From: Peptococcaceae bacterium
GTDB lineage: Bacteria; Bacillota; DSM-12270; Thermacetogeniales; Thermacetogeniaceae
Direction: 5' to 3'
Assembly: GCA_003160265.1 (NCBI GenBank)
Contig: PLQY01000038.1
Span: forward strand, 701 to 7,388
DNA length: 6,688 nucleotides
In this document: one piece after another, positions 1 through 6,688 of the stretch
Layout: every line of letters starts with the position of its first letter
How positions within the stretch are numbered: the stretch's first letter is position 1
Position numbers and translations under genes: made by a program
The notes under the pieces: model-generated
Databases searched by the model: none
The model's input: only the letters and a program-made list of their open reading frames with translations
What the model was told of the DNA's origin: nothing

Positions 1-1217
1 CGGGCGTTGAGCACCAGGTTGATGAGGATCTGGTCGATGCTGGCAGCATCTGCGTAGACCGTCCACAGGGCTGGGTCGAACCGGTAATCGATCTCGATAT
101 CTTCACCGATCAGCCGGTCCAGCATTTTCAGGTTATCTTTGATACTCTGGTTGAGGTTGAGAGGCGCCTTGAACTGCGGTTGCCTGCGCCCGAACAGGAG
201 AAGCTGACGGGTGAGGTTGGCGGACTTCTCGGTCGCTTTCTTGATATTCATGAAAGTGTCGTATATATAGTTATCCAGAGGAAAGCGCTGCGAATGCAGG
301 TCCATGCATGTCTGGATGATTGTCAACTGGTTATTGATCTCGTGCGCCATACCACCGGCCAACTGACCAATTGCCTCCATCTTCTGGGCCAGTTGCAGCC
401 GCTCGTCTGCCTGCTTGCGTTCAGTGACATCAATAGTCGAGTCCAGCATGCAGGGCTCATTATTGAGCATGACAGAGACGGCAGACAACAATCCGGTACG
501 GATCTTACCCGCCTTGGTGCGCAACTCGTATTCAAAATCCCGAACCTCTCCGTCTGCTTTCAATATTTGCATCATCTGCAGGCGATGCGCCGGTCTCGCC
601 CACAAATTCAACTCTTCGTCCGTATGATCGATAACATCTTTTCTTCTATATCCAGTTAACTGTTCAAAGCGTTCGTTAACATCTATGTATTGCCCGCTAT
701 CAAGTTTTTTGATCGTTTGGCAGATAGAACTCGACTTGAAGGCTTTTAGAAAGCGCTGTTCCGCCTCCATCTTCTGTACCTGGAAGAGTTTCTGCTGCGT
801 GGCAGCGAGTTCCGCCTCCGCCAGCCTGTGCTCCCGTCGCACCACAGCCTCGCGCAACTCCCGCTCGATGGCCAGATTGAGCCTGGTCAGATTGTCTTTG
901 AGCAGGTAGTCGTGGGCACCCGCCTTCACGGCCTCAACGGCGACATCCTCGCCGATCTTCCCGGACACGATGATGAAGGGCAGATCGAGGCCTCTGTCCT
1001 GCAAGAGCTTGAGGGCATCCAGGCCGCTGAACCGCGGCATGACGTAGTCAGCGATCACCACGTCCCAGTCTTGCTTCTCCAGGGCGCCGATCATCGCTTC
1101 AGGGGTCTCCACCCGCTCATAGAGCGGGTCGTAGCCTCCCTGTCGCAGTTCATGGGTCAGCAACCTGGCGTCGTGATCAGAATCCTCCACCAACAGCACC
1201 TTTAAAGGCCTATCCAT
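1..1217 (-). CDS. Receiver-PAS-histidine kinase hybrid, C-terminus off the left edge (partial)
   Basis: 405 full codons are visible and the frame runs off the left edge. Residues 1-125 are a receiver domain: acidic pocket Glu11/Asp12, phospho-accepting Asp57 in VVIADYVMP, switch Ser85 in IIVSGK, Lys107 in YLLKDNL (KD in place of the usual KP). A charged helix (about 118-155) leads to a PAS domain (about 152-268) ending in DVTERKQ. The HisKA box GQLAGGMAHEINNQLTII gives His292 (codon 342-344). The N-box ILINLVLNA is the last thing visible, so the G1 and G2 boxes lie outside. ATG 1217 is chosen because a GGGAGGGG site lies 6 bases upstream and it follows the regulator's stop by 2 bases. The N-terminal receiver suggests the kinase is controlled by phosphorylation from the neighbouring kinase or another one. 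The PAS part is AT-rich and flanked by direct repeats. Confidence 0.92.
   Translation of the reverse strand, partial: MDRPLKVLLVEDSDHDARLLTHELRQGGYDPLYERVETPEAMIGALEKQDWDVVIADYVMPRFSGLDALKLLQDRGLDLPFIIVSGKIGEDVAVEAVKAGAHDYLLKDNLTRLNLAIERELREAVVRREHRLAEAELAATQQKLFQVQKMEAEQRFLKAFKSSSICQTIKKLDSGQYIDVNERFEQLTGYRRKDVIDHTDEELNLWARPAHRLQMMQILKADGEVRDFEYELRTKAGKIRTGLLSAVSVMLNNEPCMLDSTIDVTERKQADERLQLAQKMEAIGQLAGGMAHEINNQLTIIQTCMDLHSQRFPLDNYIYDTFMNIKKATEKSANLTRQLLLFGRRQPQFKAPLNLNQSIKDNLKMLDRLIGEDIEIDYRFDPALWTVYADAASIDQILINLVLNA
373..386 (-). repeat. 14-base direct repeat, copy after the PAS module
   Basis: Exact second copy of CAGAAGATGGAGGC, encoding QKMEA at residues 278-282, directly before the IGQLAGGMAHE histidine box. 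QKMEAIGQLAGG is a common junction in this kinase class, so this copy is probably the original one. Confidence 0.75.
763..776 (-). repeat. 14-base direct repeat, copy before the PAS module
   Basis: The minus strand reads CAGAAGATGGAGGC, encoding QKMEA at residues 148-152 of the receiver-PAS kinase. It is identical to the copy at 373-386, 390 bases (130 codons) further along the gene and in the same frame. Confidence 0.75.
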
Positions 1218-1219
1218 CC

Positions 1220-1657
1220 CTAACCCCTCCCAATCGGAGATTGGTTCAAAAGCAGCCAATACAACCCCAGTTGACTGGCAGCCTCCATGAACTCGTTAAA
1301 ATCGACCGGCTTGCAGACATAGCTATTGGCACCCAGGCTGTAACCCTCGACGATGTCCCTCTCTTCCTTGGATGAGGTGAGGATCACTACGGGCAGGTAC
1401 TTGGTGCGCTCGTCCGAACGGATTTTCTTCAGGACCTCCAGGCCGTCAACCTTCGGCAGCTTCAAGTCCAGCAGGACGATCACAGGCGTGAGGGCACGGC
1501 CTTCGGATAAGCCAGTGCCGAACAGGTAGTCCAATGCCTCGACTCCGTCACTCGCCACCACGATCTCGTTGACAACCTGGCTTTTCTCCAGCGCCCGAAC
1601 GGTCAGTATGGCATCATGAGGATTGTCCTCCACCAGCAGGATGATGCCTTTGCTCAT
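1220..1657 (-). CDS. Single-domain response regulator, CheY/Rcp1-like
   Basis: 145 residues, one receiver domain and no output domain. The acidic pocket is Glu10/Asp11 in LVEDNP, the phospho-accepting aspartate is Asp64 in [12 protein letters not shown], the switch Thr is Thr94 in ILTSS, and the conserved lysine is Lys116 in KPVDF. The [16 protein letters not shown] opening, the YLFGTG loop and the [10 protein letters not shown] tail mark the Rcp1-like family that partners phytochrome-type kinases. It probably takes phosphate from the large kinase encoded just upstream. The ATG overlaps that kinase's stop codon (ATGA), and an AGGAGGAG ribosome site 8 bases upstream supports this start. TAG lies 2 bases before the next gene. 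With no effector domain, it is either a phosphate shuttle within a relay or acts by protein contact; which one cannot be told here. Confidence 0.94.
   Translation of the reverse strand: MSKGIILLVEDNPHDAILTVRALEKSQVVNEIVVASDGVEALDYLFGTGLSEGRALTPVIVLLDLKLPKVDGLEVLKKIRSDERTKYLPVVILTSSKEERDIVEGYSLGANSYVCKPVDFNEFMEAASQLGLYWLLLNQSPIGRG
1224..1231 (-). promoter_or_regulatory. Ribosome binding site for the receiver-PAS kinase
   Basis: GGGAGGGG on the minus strand, 6 bases before ATG 1217, lies within the last codons of the regulator gene. It supports the chosen start and tight coupling of the two genes. Confidence 0.75.
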
Positions 1658-4600
1658 TTTTTGCTCTCCTCCTCTGTTTCCGCCTCTAAGGTGAAGAAAA
1701 AGGCGGCCCCTTTCTCAATGGCGCCATCCGCCCATACCTGCCCACCGTGGCGGTGGATGATGCGCTGGATGATTGCCAACCCGATGCCATTGCCCGGAAA
1801 CTCGTCCATCCCGTGCAGGCGCTGGAATGCGCCAAACAGCTTGTGAGCGTACTTCATGTCATATCCGGCTCCATCGTCACGAACGAAGTAGGCCCTGTTC
1901 CCGTCGTGATCGGTGACGCCAAACTCTATACGGGCCTGCGGGTGTTTGCTGGTAAATTTCCAGGCATTGTTGACCAGGTTTTCCAGAACCGATTGCAGCA
2001 GTACCTTATCTCCATATGCCTTGATTCCGGAGGCGATCACGAAGTCCACCGGGCGGGACGGCTCCATTCTACGCAGATCGCCGGTGATGGTCTCGACCAT
2101 GCTGCTCAAATCCACTTCTTCCCGCCTGATCTCTTTACGGGACAGGCGCGAGAGATCCAGCAGGTCATCGATCAGGTCTCCCATACGCTTGCACTCGGTG
2201 CAAATGATCTGCAGGTATTCCCTGCCTTCCTCCCCAAGCTTGTCCTGATATTCATTAGAAATAATCTGGCTGAATCCGTTGATGCTCCGCAGGGGCGCCC
2301 GCAGGTCATGCGAGACCGAATAATTGAACGATTCGAGTTCTTTGTTGGCATTGGACAGTTCTTCGGTGTAGCGTTTAAGATCGATGTTGAGCTTCCGCAG
2401 CGCCTCTTCTGCCTTCTTGCGTTCGGTAATGTCAATCCCCATCTCCATGATCAGATTGGAGCCATCGACATCGGTGAAAGGAAAGTCGTAAATATCGTAA
2501 TTGCGACCGTCAGGACCGGTCCACTCCCAGTGGTGAGGCGCATTGGTTTTGAGAACCTTATGGGTCTCGCAATTATCGCAGGGCTCGTTGCGTTCAAAGA
2601 GATACTCGAAACAGCGCCTGCCGTGGGACTCGCCAAAGCGCTCCCGGAAGAAACGGTTGGCAAAAGACACGTGATAATCCGGAGTCAACAGCACCAGGTA
2701 AGCAGGCAACAGCTCCAGGACGTCATTGAAGCGCTTGCGTTCTGCTGCTACAGACTTTTCGGCTCGCTTGCGCTCTTCTATTTCCACACGCAGTGCCTGG
2801 TTGAGCTTTACCAGCTCTGACGTTCGTTTCCCAACTCTATATTCCAGTTCTTCATGCGATTTTCGCAATGCCAGTTCCACTTTCTTGCGTTCGGTGATGT
2901 CCCTGGCCACGTGAACGGCGCCGATGGTATTTCCCTGCTGGTCCGACAATGGGGTGGTGCTGACCAGAAATTCGCCGCCGAGTTTGTCTTCATGAAGCTC
3001 TGCCACGTGTTGTTTTCCATCCGCCAGGGTGAGAACATGGGGGCAGAACGACGGCGGTTTCTCCAGATCGTGCACGCATTGGAAGCAGGGAAGGCCCGCG
3101 CACTGCTCGGGTTGCCTGCCCAACCGCTGGGCCATCGATCTATTCGCCCGGATGATCCGGTGTTCGGTATCCAGAATGGCGATCAGATCGGGCACGGCGT
3201 CGAAGGTGCGCTCCCATTCCTGCTTTGCCATGAGCAGTTCTTCCATCAGCCGGGAATTCTGCAGGGAGATGGCTGCCTGTGAGGTCAGCAACTCTGTCAT
3301 CTGCGTCTTTCCCGACGTGAACACCCCGTCCGACAGGCGGTTTTCCAGGTACAGGATCCCGATCATCCTTGACAGTTTGACCACCGGGAGACAGAGGACG
3401 GAGCGCAGTTGCAGATCCTGGACCTCCGGATTGTCTTTGAACATGCCCTCCTGGAGGGCATTATCGAGGAGCGCCCGTTCACCTGTTCTGTACACGTAAC
3501 GGACGATCGCCTTGCAGATGCCAGCCGCATCATCCAGATTCTGGTTGACTGCCCGGGCCTGCCTCTCCCCGATATGGCTTTCCGCCCGGATCATCAGGGC
3601 GCCATCCTCGGCAATCAGCAGATAACCATGCTGGGCGCCAGAACTCTCGATGACAATGTTCATGATCTTTTTCAGCAGGGTGTCCCGCTCGATCTCGGCA
3701 GAAATGGCCAGGGATGATCTCATCAGATATTCGACGTCGAGGTCTGGCAGGGTGCGATCGCCGGACTCCACCTCGAAGTGCGAGCCAGAGGGCTTTTCCC
3801 CCTCGAAATAGTCGGGGTGCCTCTCGATCAGGTCGATCTCTTTCCGTTCTGCATGACATTTCTTATAGAGACGGCCCGCCTCGGCAAAGTAGACTCTTTC
3901 GGAACATTGTGCCTCGTTCAGGAGCATCTCGCCGAGGCATTCGTGTAGGTGCCCTTCCAAGAAGATATATTTCTGTTCGTGGGCGCTGTTGATGGCATCC
4001 AGGTAGAGGCTCCGGGCCTCCCTGAACGACCCGGTGACTCTTTCCAGTTCGGCGTACAAAAAAGCAAGGTAGGGTTTCAATAAAGGCCCCAATGCAGCCC
4101 ACTGCTCGACTTTTTTGATGATCGGCCGGATCTCCGCCAGCAGTTCATCCTCATTCTTGAAGCCCTGGCCTCTTTCATACATTTTCAGGGCGTTCAATAT
4201 TAGAAAGACGTGCCACTGCCTCTTCAGCACGTTGTCCGTCAGGCCCGACAGGTAGCGCCGCACCTCATCCAGGTAAACTTGCGCCTGCTCGTGCTCTCCG
4301 AAGTAATAGTGCGCCAGTCCCATGTGGACGCAATAGCTCCCTGCCGAGGCGATGTGGTTGTCCCGTTCCCACCGCTTCAGTTGCTCTTCCATAAGGATGG
4401 GGGGGTAGTCTTTTTTCATCGGGGCGATCCAGCCTGCCCGCATCGCCTCTGCCAGGCCCGTGGAAAAGGACAGGTGATACCGGTTGGAGAACTGCAGGCA
4501 TTCCCGGGCACAGTCTTCGATGACGGACAGGTCCGCCCCCTGTACCTGCAGGTTCCACATCAGGGGGCCGTACGATAGACCGGCGTTATACAGGTCGCCG

Positions 4601-6688
4601 CAGTTTTTCCCGCACTGGATCGACCTCCGGCAGTAGTCCACGATCTCCCTCGGGTGGCTCCGTGAGTGCATGTTGCACCAAACGATCCCGTTCATCCCGC
4701 GAGTGGCGCCGAAGGTATTCGGGTACTTGGCAGACAGATTGCACGCCAGGTCTTCGTATCTGAATGCCTGTTGGAACTCCTCCTGCTCTCCGAGTTGCAG
4801 CCCCATGATACTGAACGAATAGATCACGGATTCATCCATACCGCCCGCCAGGCAGTGCCGGGTAGACTGTGCCGCCGAGAGGTAGAGTTGCGGCACCAGG
4901 CCGGACATATACAGGTCGGGGATCAACTCGCTGTAAAACGCCAGCTCGATCTTGCTCCTCCGGTCCGTGGTAAACGGCATGTTCAGGATGGTCTCCCAGA
5001 CATTGATTCTCTGATCGGAAATCTCCGCCATCAGATCCTGGCGTTGCCGGTTGGCTTCGCCCGGGTTGTCCGGGATGGCCTTGCCAAAATAGGCCAGGCC
5101 GCGGTTGGCCGTCTCGATTGCCTTGATAAAATTGCCGATGGAAGACAGCGAGGTTGTCTGTTCCGCCAAGCACTCCGTCTTGTCCAGATCGGTCCCGGCA
5201 TGCTCCAGCAGTTCTGCGAGCAGCCTCTCGGAACCTTCGTAATTGCCGCACATCAGCTCGGTCTTAGCTGCCTTCTGAAAGATCCTGAAAGTGCGCTCGT
5301 AATGGCCATCATCCCAGCAGTCAACTGGCAGCAGCTCCCTGCTGAGACGGAAATACTCATTTGCCGCATCCGCGGCCAGGGAATCCAAGGCCTTATTGCC
5401 GGCATGGTAGTTGAGGTCTGACAAGAGATACGCTGTCCGGGAGTCTGGGCTTTCTTCTCTCCCCAGGTTGAGATGGGCAACGATGGCGAACAGGTTATCA
5501 AGTTTTTCGATCTCCCGGGCACCCTCCGGAATGGTCCTGAGCAGGTGGTTTCCGATCTGCCGGTGAATCTGGCGGCGTCTGGCCGCCGTGATCTTGGACA
5601 GCGTCGCCTCCTGGACTTTGTCGTGGATAAACTGCAGCCGGTTCTTGTTCTCCATCAACAGCCCCTGTCCAAGAGCCGGTTTCAACATCTCGAAGATTTC
5701 CAAAAGGGGCATTTCCCTGATTAGCGAGATATCTGCGGGTGAAAAGGCATTGCCCATGCAGGCGCAAAACTCCAGCAAGTTGACCAGGTCCGGCGGGAGC
5801 TTTTGAATCTTGAAGTCGAACAGAGCAACTACGGTGTTCGGCATGTCAGACTGGCGAACTTTTTCCATATCCCAGCGCCACTGTCTTTCTTCATCAAGAA
5901 ACAGGAGGTCCTCGTGATGAAGATACGACAGGCTCTCGCTGACGAACAGCGGGTTCCCCTCACTAAGCATGCCGATGAAATCCGACAGGGCCTTGGTTTG
6001 CGCCAGGGGAGCGTCCAGGATGTATGAGACCATCTCTTGGCAGTGTTGGGGCTGCAATGGGCCCAACCTGATCTCCTGCAGTGGCCGGTTGCCCTCTCTG
6101 GCGCTCTGGATCAGCCTGGCCAGGGGATGGCTGGCGTCTACCTCGTTATGGCGGTACGCTCCCAGTAAGAAAAGATAGGGGTGGTCCTGGTAATTGGCGA
6201 AGATATTCGTCAGGAAGTCGAGGGAGGCCGCATCGCACCACTGCAGGTCGTCTATGAACAGGGTCAGGGGGTTCTCCTTGCTCTCCAGGCAGGCCAGAAA
6301 CCGTTCAAACAGGTCATGGAACCTGTTCAGCGATTCCACCGGGGGCAACGGTTTGACCTCGGGCTGCGGACCGATGAGGACTTCCAGTTCCGGGATGACG
6401 TCAGTCAGGACACTCCCATTTTGCCCCACAGAATTCAGAATCCTTCTTTTCCAAAGCGCAACCCTCTCGTCGCTCTCGGTCAGAAAGACCCGCATCAAAT
6501 TCCTGAACGCCTGGATCAGAGAACTGTAGGGAATATTTTTCTGATACACGTCGAACTTCCCCGACGTGAAATAGCCCCGATGCATTACAATCGGCTTTTG
6601 CAGTTCCTGGATCAGGCGGGTCTTTCCGATGCCGGACAGCCCGGATAGGAACAGCGAGCGAAAAGCTCCCTCGGCAGCCTGCTCGTAT
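1654..6688 (-). CDS. Large predicted-ATPase/TPR/GAF/PAS/PAS sensor histidine kinase, N-terminus off the right edge (partial)
   Basis: The frame is open to the right edge and ends at TGA 1654-1656, showing 1677 residues (numbered here from the first full codon). Order seen: AAA_16-type ATPase with Walker A GLSGIGKT (16-23, Lys22) and Walker B FIDDLQW (144-150); a long helical TPR-like region (about 395-960); GAF (about 989-1146); PAS1 (about 1156-1268); charged coiled coil; PAS2 (about 1319-1424); HisKA with SHDLRAPLR (His1460); HATPase_c with N-box Asn1570/Asn1574, DDGAG and GNGIGL. No membrane segment was noticed, so it is probably cytosolic. Family knowledge: this ATPase-TPR-GAF-kinase order is typical of trifunctional Ser/Thr kinase/ATPase/histidine kinases; a kinase domain upstream is inferred, not seen. 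The first in-window ATG (6585) lies downstream of the P-loop and cannot be the start. The kinase core resembles phytochrome-type kinases, fitting the Rcp1-like regulator encoded immediately after. The ligand is unknown. Confidence 0.93.
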   Translation of the reverse strand, partial: YEQAAEGAFRSLFLSGLSGIGKTRLIQELQKPIVMHRGYFTSGKFDVYQKNIPYSSLIQAFRNLMRVFLTESDERVALWKRRILNSVGQNGSVLTDVIPELEVLIGPQPEVKPLPPVESLNRFHDLFERFLACLESKENPLTLFIDDLQWCDAASLDFLTNIFANYQDHPYLFLLGAYRHNEVDASHPLARLIQSAREGNRPLQEIRLGPLQPQHCQEMVSYILDAPLAQTKALSDFIGMLSEGNPLFVSESLSYLHHEDLLFLDEERQWRWDMEKVRQSDMPNTVVALFDFKIQKLPPDLVNLLEFCACMGNAFSPADISLIREMPLLEIFEMLKPALGQGLLMENKNRLQFIHDKVQEATLSKITAARRRQIHRQIGNHLLRTIPEGAREIEKLDNLFAIVAHLNLGREESPDSRTAYLLSDLNYHAGNKALDSLAADAANEYFRLSRELLPVDCWDDGHYERTFRIFQKAAKTELMCGNYEGSERLLAELLEHAGTDLDKTECLAEQTTSLSSIGNFIKAIETANRGLAYFGKAIPDNPGEANRQRQDLMAEISDQRINVWETILNMPFTTDRRSKIELAFYSELIPDLYMSGLVPQLYLSAAQSTRHCLAGGMDESVIYSFSIMGLQLGEQEEFQQAFRYEDLACNLSAKYPNTFGATRGMNGIVWCNMHSRSHPREIVDYCRRSIQCGKNCGDLYNAGLSYGPLMWNLQVQGADLSVIEDCARECLQFSNRYHLSFSTGLAEAMRAGWIAPMKKDYPPILMEEQLKRWERDNHIASAGSYCVHMGLAHYYFGEHEQAQVYLDEVRRYLSGLTDNVLKRQWHVFLILNALKMYERGQGFKNEDELLAEIRPIIKKVEQWAALGPLLKPYLAFLYAELERVTGSFREARSLYLDAINSAHEQKYIFLEGHLHECLGEMLLNEAQCSERVYFAEAGRLYKKCHAERKEIDLIERHPDYFEGEKPSGSHFEVESGDRTLPDLDVEYLMRSSLAISAEIERDTLLKKIMNIVIESSGAQHGYLLIAEDGALMIRAESHIGERQARAVNQNLDDAAGICKAIVRYVYRTGERALLDNALQEGMFKDNPEVQDLQLRSVLCLPVVKLSRMIGILYLENRLSDGVFTSGKTQMTELLTSQAAISLQNSRLMEELLMAKQEWERTFDAVPDLIAILDTEHRIIRANRSMAQRLGRQPEQCAGLPCFQCVHDLEKPPSFCPHVLTLADGKQHVAELHEDKLGGEFLVSTTPLSDQQGNTIGAVHVARDITERKKVELALRKSHEELEYRVGKRTSELVKLNQALRVEIEERKRAEKSVAAERKRFNDVLELLPAYLVLLTPDYHVSFANRFFRERFGESHGRRCFEYLFERNEPCDNCETHKVLKTNAPHHWEWTGPDGRNYDIYDFPFTDVDGSNLIMEMGIDITERKKAEEALRKLNIDLKRYTEELSNANKELESFNYSVSHDLRAPLRSINGFSQIISNEYQDKLGEEGREYLQIICTECKRMGDLIDDLLDLSRLSRKEIRREEVDLSSMVETITGDLRRMEPSRPVDFVIASGIKAYGDKVLLQSVLENLVNNAWKFTSKHPQARIEFGVTDHDGNRAYFVRDDGAGYDMKYAHKLFGAFQRLHGMDEFPGNGIGLAIIQRIIHRHGGQVWADGAIEKGAAFFFTLEAETEEESKK
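1666..1673 (-). promoter_or_regulatory. Ribosome binding site for the single-domain regulator
   Basis: AGGAGGAG on the minus strand, 8 bases before ATG 1657, lies inside the last codons of the large kinase. It fixes the regulator's start and, with the ATGA overlap, points to coupled translation. Confidence 0.8.
1684..2337 (-). other. HisKA and HATPase_c catalytic core of the large kinase
   Basis: The H-box [19 protein letters not shown] places the phospho-accepting His1460 on codon 2308-2310 (CAT). The ATP-binding half shows [11 protein letters not shown] (N-box), [10 protein letters not shown] (G1), [10 protein letters not shown] (F-box) and [18 protein letters not shown] (G2). All catalytic motifs are intact, so an active kinase is expected. 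The wording of these boxes is closest to bacterial phytochrome-type kinases. Confidence 0.9.
2416..2733 (-). other. PAS2 of the large kinase, with C-x10-C-x2-C
   Basis: Visible residues about 1319-1424. It opens with [21 protein letters not shown] and closes with the PAC signature [11 protein letters not shown]. The central segment holds Cys1359, Cys1370 and Cys1373 in the pattern [15 protein letters not shown]. It feeds directly into the signalling helix before the HisKA domain. Confidence 0.75.
2884..3222 (-). other. PAS1 of the large kinase, with CxxC and a third aligned Cys
   Basis: Visible residues about 1156-1268. It starts with a typical PAS entry ([21 protein letters not shown]) and ends in the PAC signature [10 protein letters not shown]. 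The central segment carries Cys1196, Cys1201, Cys1204 and Cys1215, giving a CFQC...CPH pattern. A charged coiled-coil linker (about 2734-2883) joins it to PAS2. Confidence 0.75.
3250..3723 (-). other. GAF domain of the large kinase
   Basis: Visible residues about 989-1146. The opening [19 protein letters not shown] helix, the GYLLIAEDG strand pair, the SVLCLPVV strand and the GILYLENR strand, closing with a helix ending in ISLQNSRL, are the classic GAF layout seen after the ATPase/TPR part of this kinase family. GAF domains bind small molecules or chromophores. The conserved cysteine of bilin-binding phytochrome GAFs cannot be placed with confidence, so no photoreceptor role is claimed. Confidence 0.75.
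3796..5508 (-). other. Helical TPR-like region of the large kinase
   Basis: About 570 residues (visible 394-964) of alternating helices with TPR-like spacing of small residues. Examples are the stretch around [20 protein letters not shown] (near 431-450) and [18 protein letters not shown] (near 792-809). The repeats are divergent and no exact count can be given by eye. In related proteins this region joins the ATPase to the GAF domain and is a candidate protein- or ligand-binding surface. It contains an unusual cluster of nine cysteines (residues 612-786). Confidence 0.6.
5500..6687 (-). other. AAA_16/STAND-like predicted ATPase module of the large kinase
   Basis: This covers visible residues 1 to about 396. 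Walker A GLSGIGKT is at 6619-6642 and Walker B FIDDLQW at 6238-6258. A GKFD...PY block follows the P-loop, and LGAYRHNEV (175-183) fits the sensor-1 region. [11 protein letters not shown] (351-361) and [14 protein letters not shown] (370-383) match conserved blocks I recall from predicted ATPases fused to Ser/Thr kinases or histidine kinases. Such ATPases are thought to act as nucleotide-dependent switches; that role is inferred here. The module's left boundary is approximate. Confidence 0.8.

Noticed and set aside
455..468. Short inverted repeat GCTCA-TTAT-TGAGC
   Set aside because: Five-base arms within the PAS coding region. Too weak to support a regulatory site.
180..659. Plus-strand open frame of 159 codons at the left end
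   Set aside because: Antisense to the PAS and histidine-box region of the receiver-PAS kinase, which has clear motifs.
1747..2820. Plus-strand open frame of 357 codons
   Set aside because: It lies wholly antisense to the PAS2/kinase core of the large kinase, whose reading frame carries intact recognisable motifs. The plus-strand product shows no recognisable domain. Long antisense frames are common in high-GC genes.
414..2901. Three near-identical sites encoding D-I/V-TERK (414-431, 2416-2433, 2884-2901)
   Set aside because: This is the ordinary PAC signature that closes most PAS domains, not a DNA repeat with its own function.
3250..3723. Phytochrome or bilin photoreceptor reading of the large kinase
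   Set aside because: The kinase core and the Rcp1-like partner resemble phytochrome systems, but there is no visible PHY domain and no clear bilin-binding cysteine context. Light sensing is not supported.
4666..5421. Plus-strand open frame of 251 codons
   Set aside because: Antisense to the continuous TPR-like coding region, with no recognisable motif. Treated as a shadow of the real gene.
5571..5587. Inverted repeat GGCGGC-GTCTG-GCCGCC
   Set aside because: It is deep inside the ATPase coding sequence (an Ala/Arg-rich stretch), has no following T run in either direction and is explained by GC-rich codons. Not called as a terminator.

Overview
The window holds one gene cluster, all on the minus strand and read from the right edge towards the left. 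It contains three two-component signalling proteins packed with no intergenic space. In transcription order they are: (1) a very large ATPase/TPR/GAF/PAS/PAS sensor histidine kinase whose N-terminus lies beyond the right edge; (2) a single-domain CheY/Rcp1-like response regulator of 145 residues; (3) a receiver-PAS-histidine kinase whose C-terminal ATPase half lies beyond the left edge. Genes 1 and 2 overlap by 4 bases (ATGA). Genes 2 and 3 are separated by 2 bases. Each downstream start has a strong Shine-Dalgarno sequence inside the preceding coding region, so the three are very probably co-transcribed and translationally coupled. The promoter and terminator must lie outside the window.

Working model: the large kinase receives signals through its ATPase/TPR, GAF and PAS modules and autophosphorylates on a DHp histidine of phytochrome-kinase type. 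It passes phosphate to the small regulator and perhaps to the receiver at the front of the third protein, which is itself a kinase. No DNA-binding, diguanylate cyclase or other effector domain is visible, so the output must be encoded elsewhere or work through protein contacts.

The organism is a bacterium with fairly high GC. The predicted-ATPase/GAF/histidine kinase architecture, the cysteine-bearing PAS domains and the Rcp1-type regulator suit a Desulfuromonadota/Geobacter-like or related sulfate-reducing (deltaproteobacterial) lineage. That is recognition by eye, not a search, and is held with low to moderate confidence.

Most interesting points: the PAS module of the third protein is AT-rich and bounded by a 14-base exact direct repeat, in frame, 130 codons apart, which looks like the scar of a domain insertion; both PAS domains of the large kinase carry aligned cysteine clusters; its TPR region is cysteine-rich; and the P-loop of its ATPase lies upstream of the first in-window methionine, so that methionine is not the start. 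No RNA genes, mobile elements or CRISPR arrays were seen. There is no non-coding stretch longer than 2 bases.
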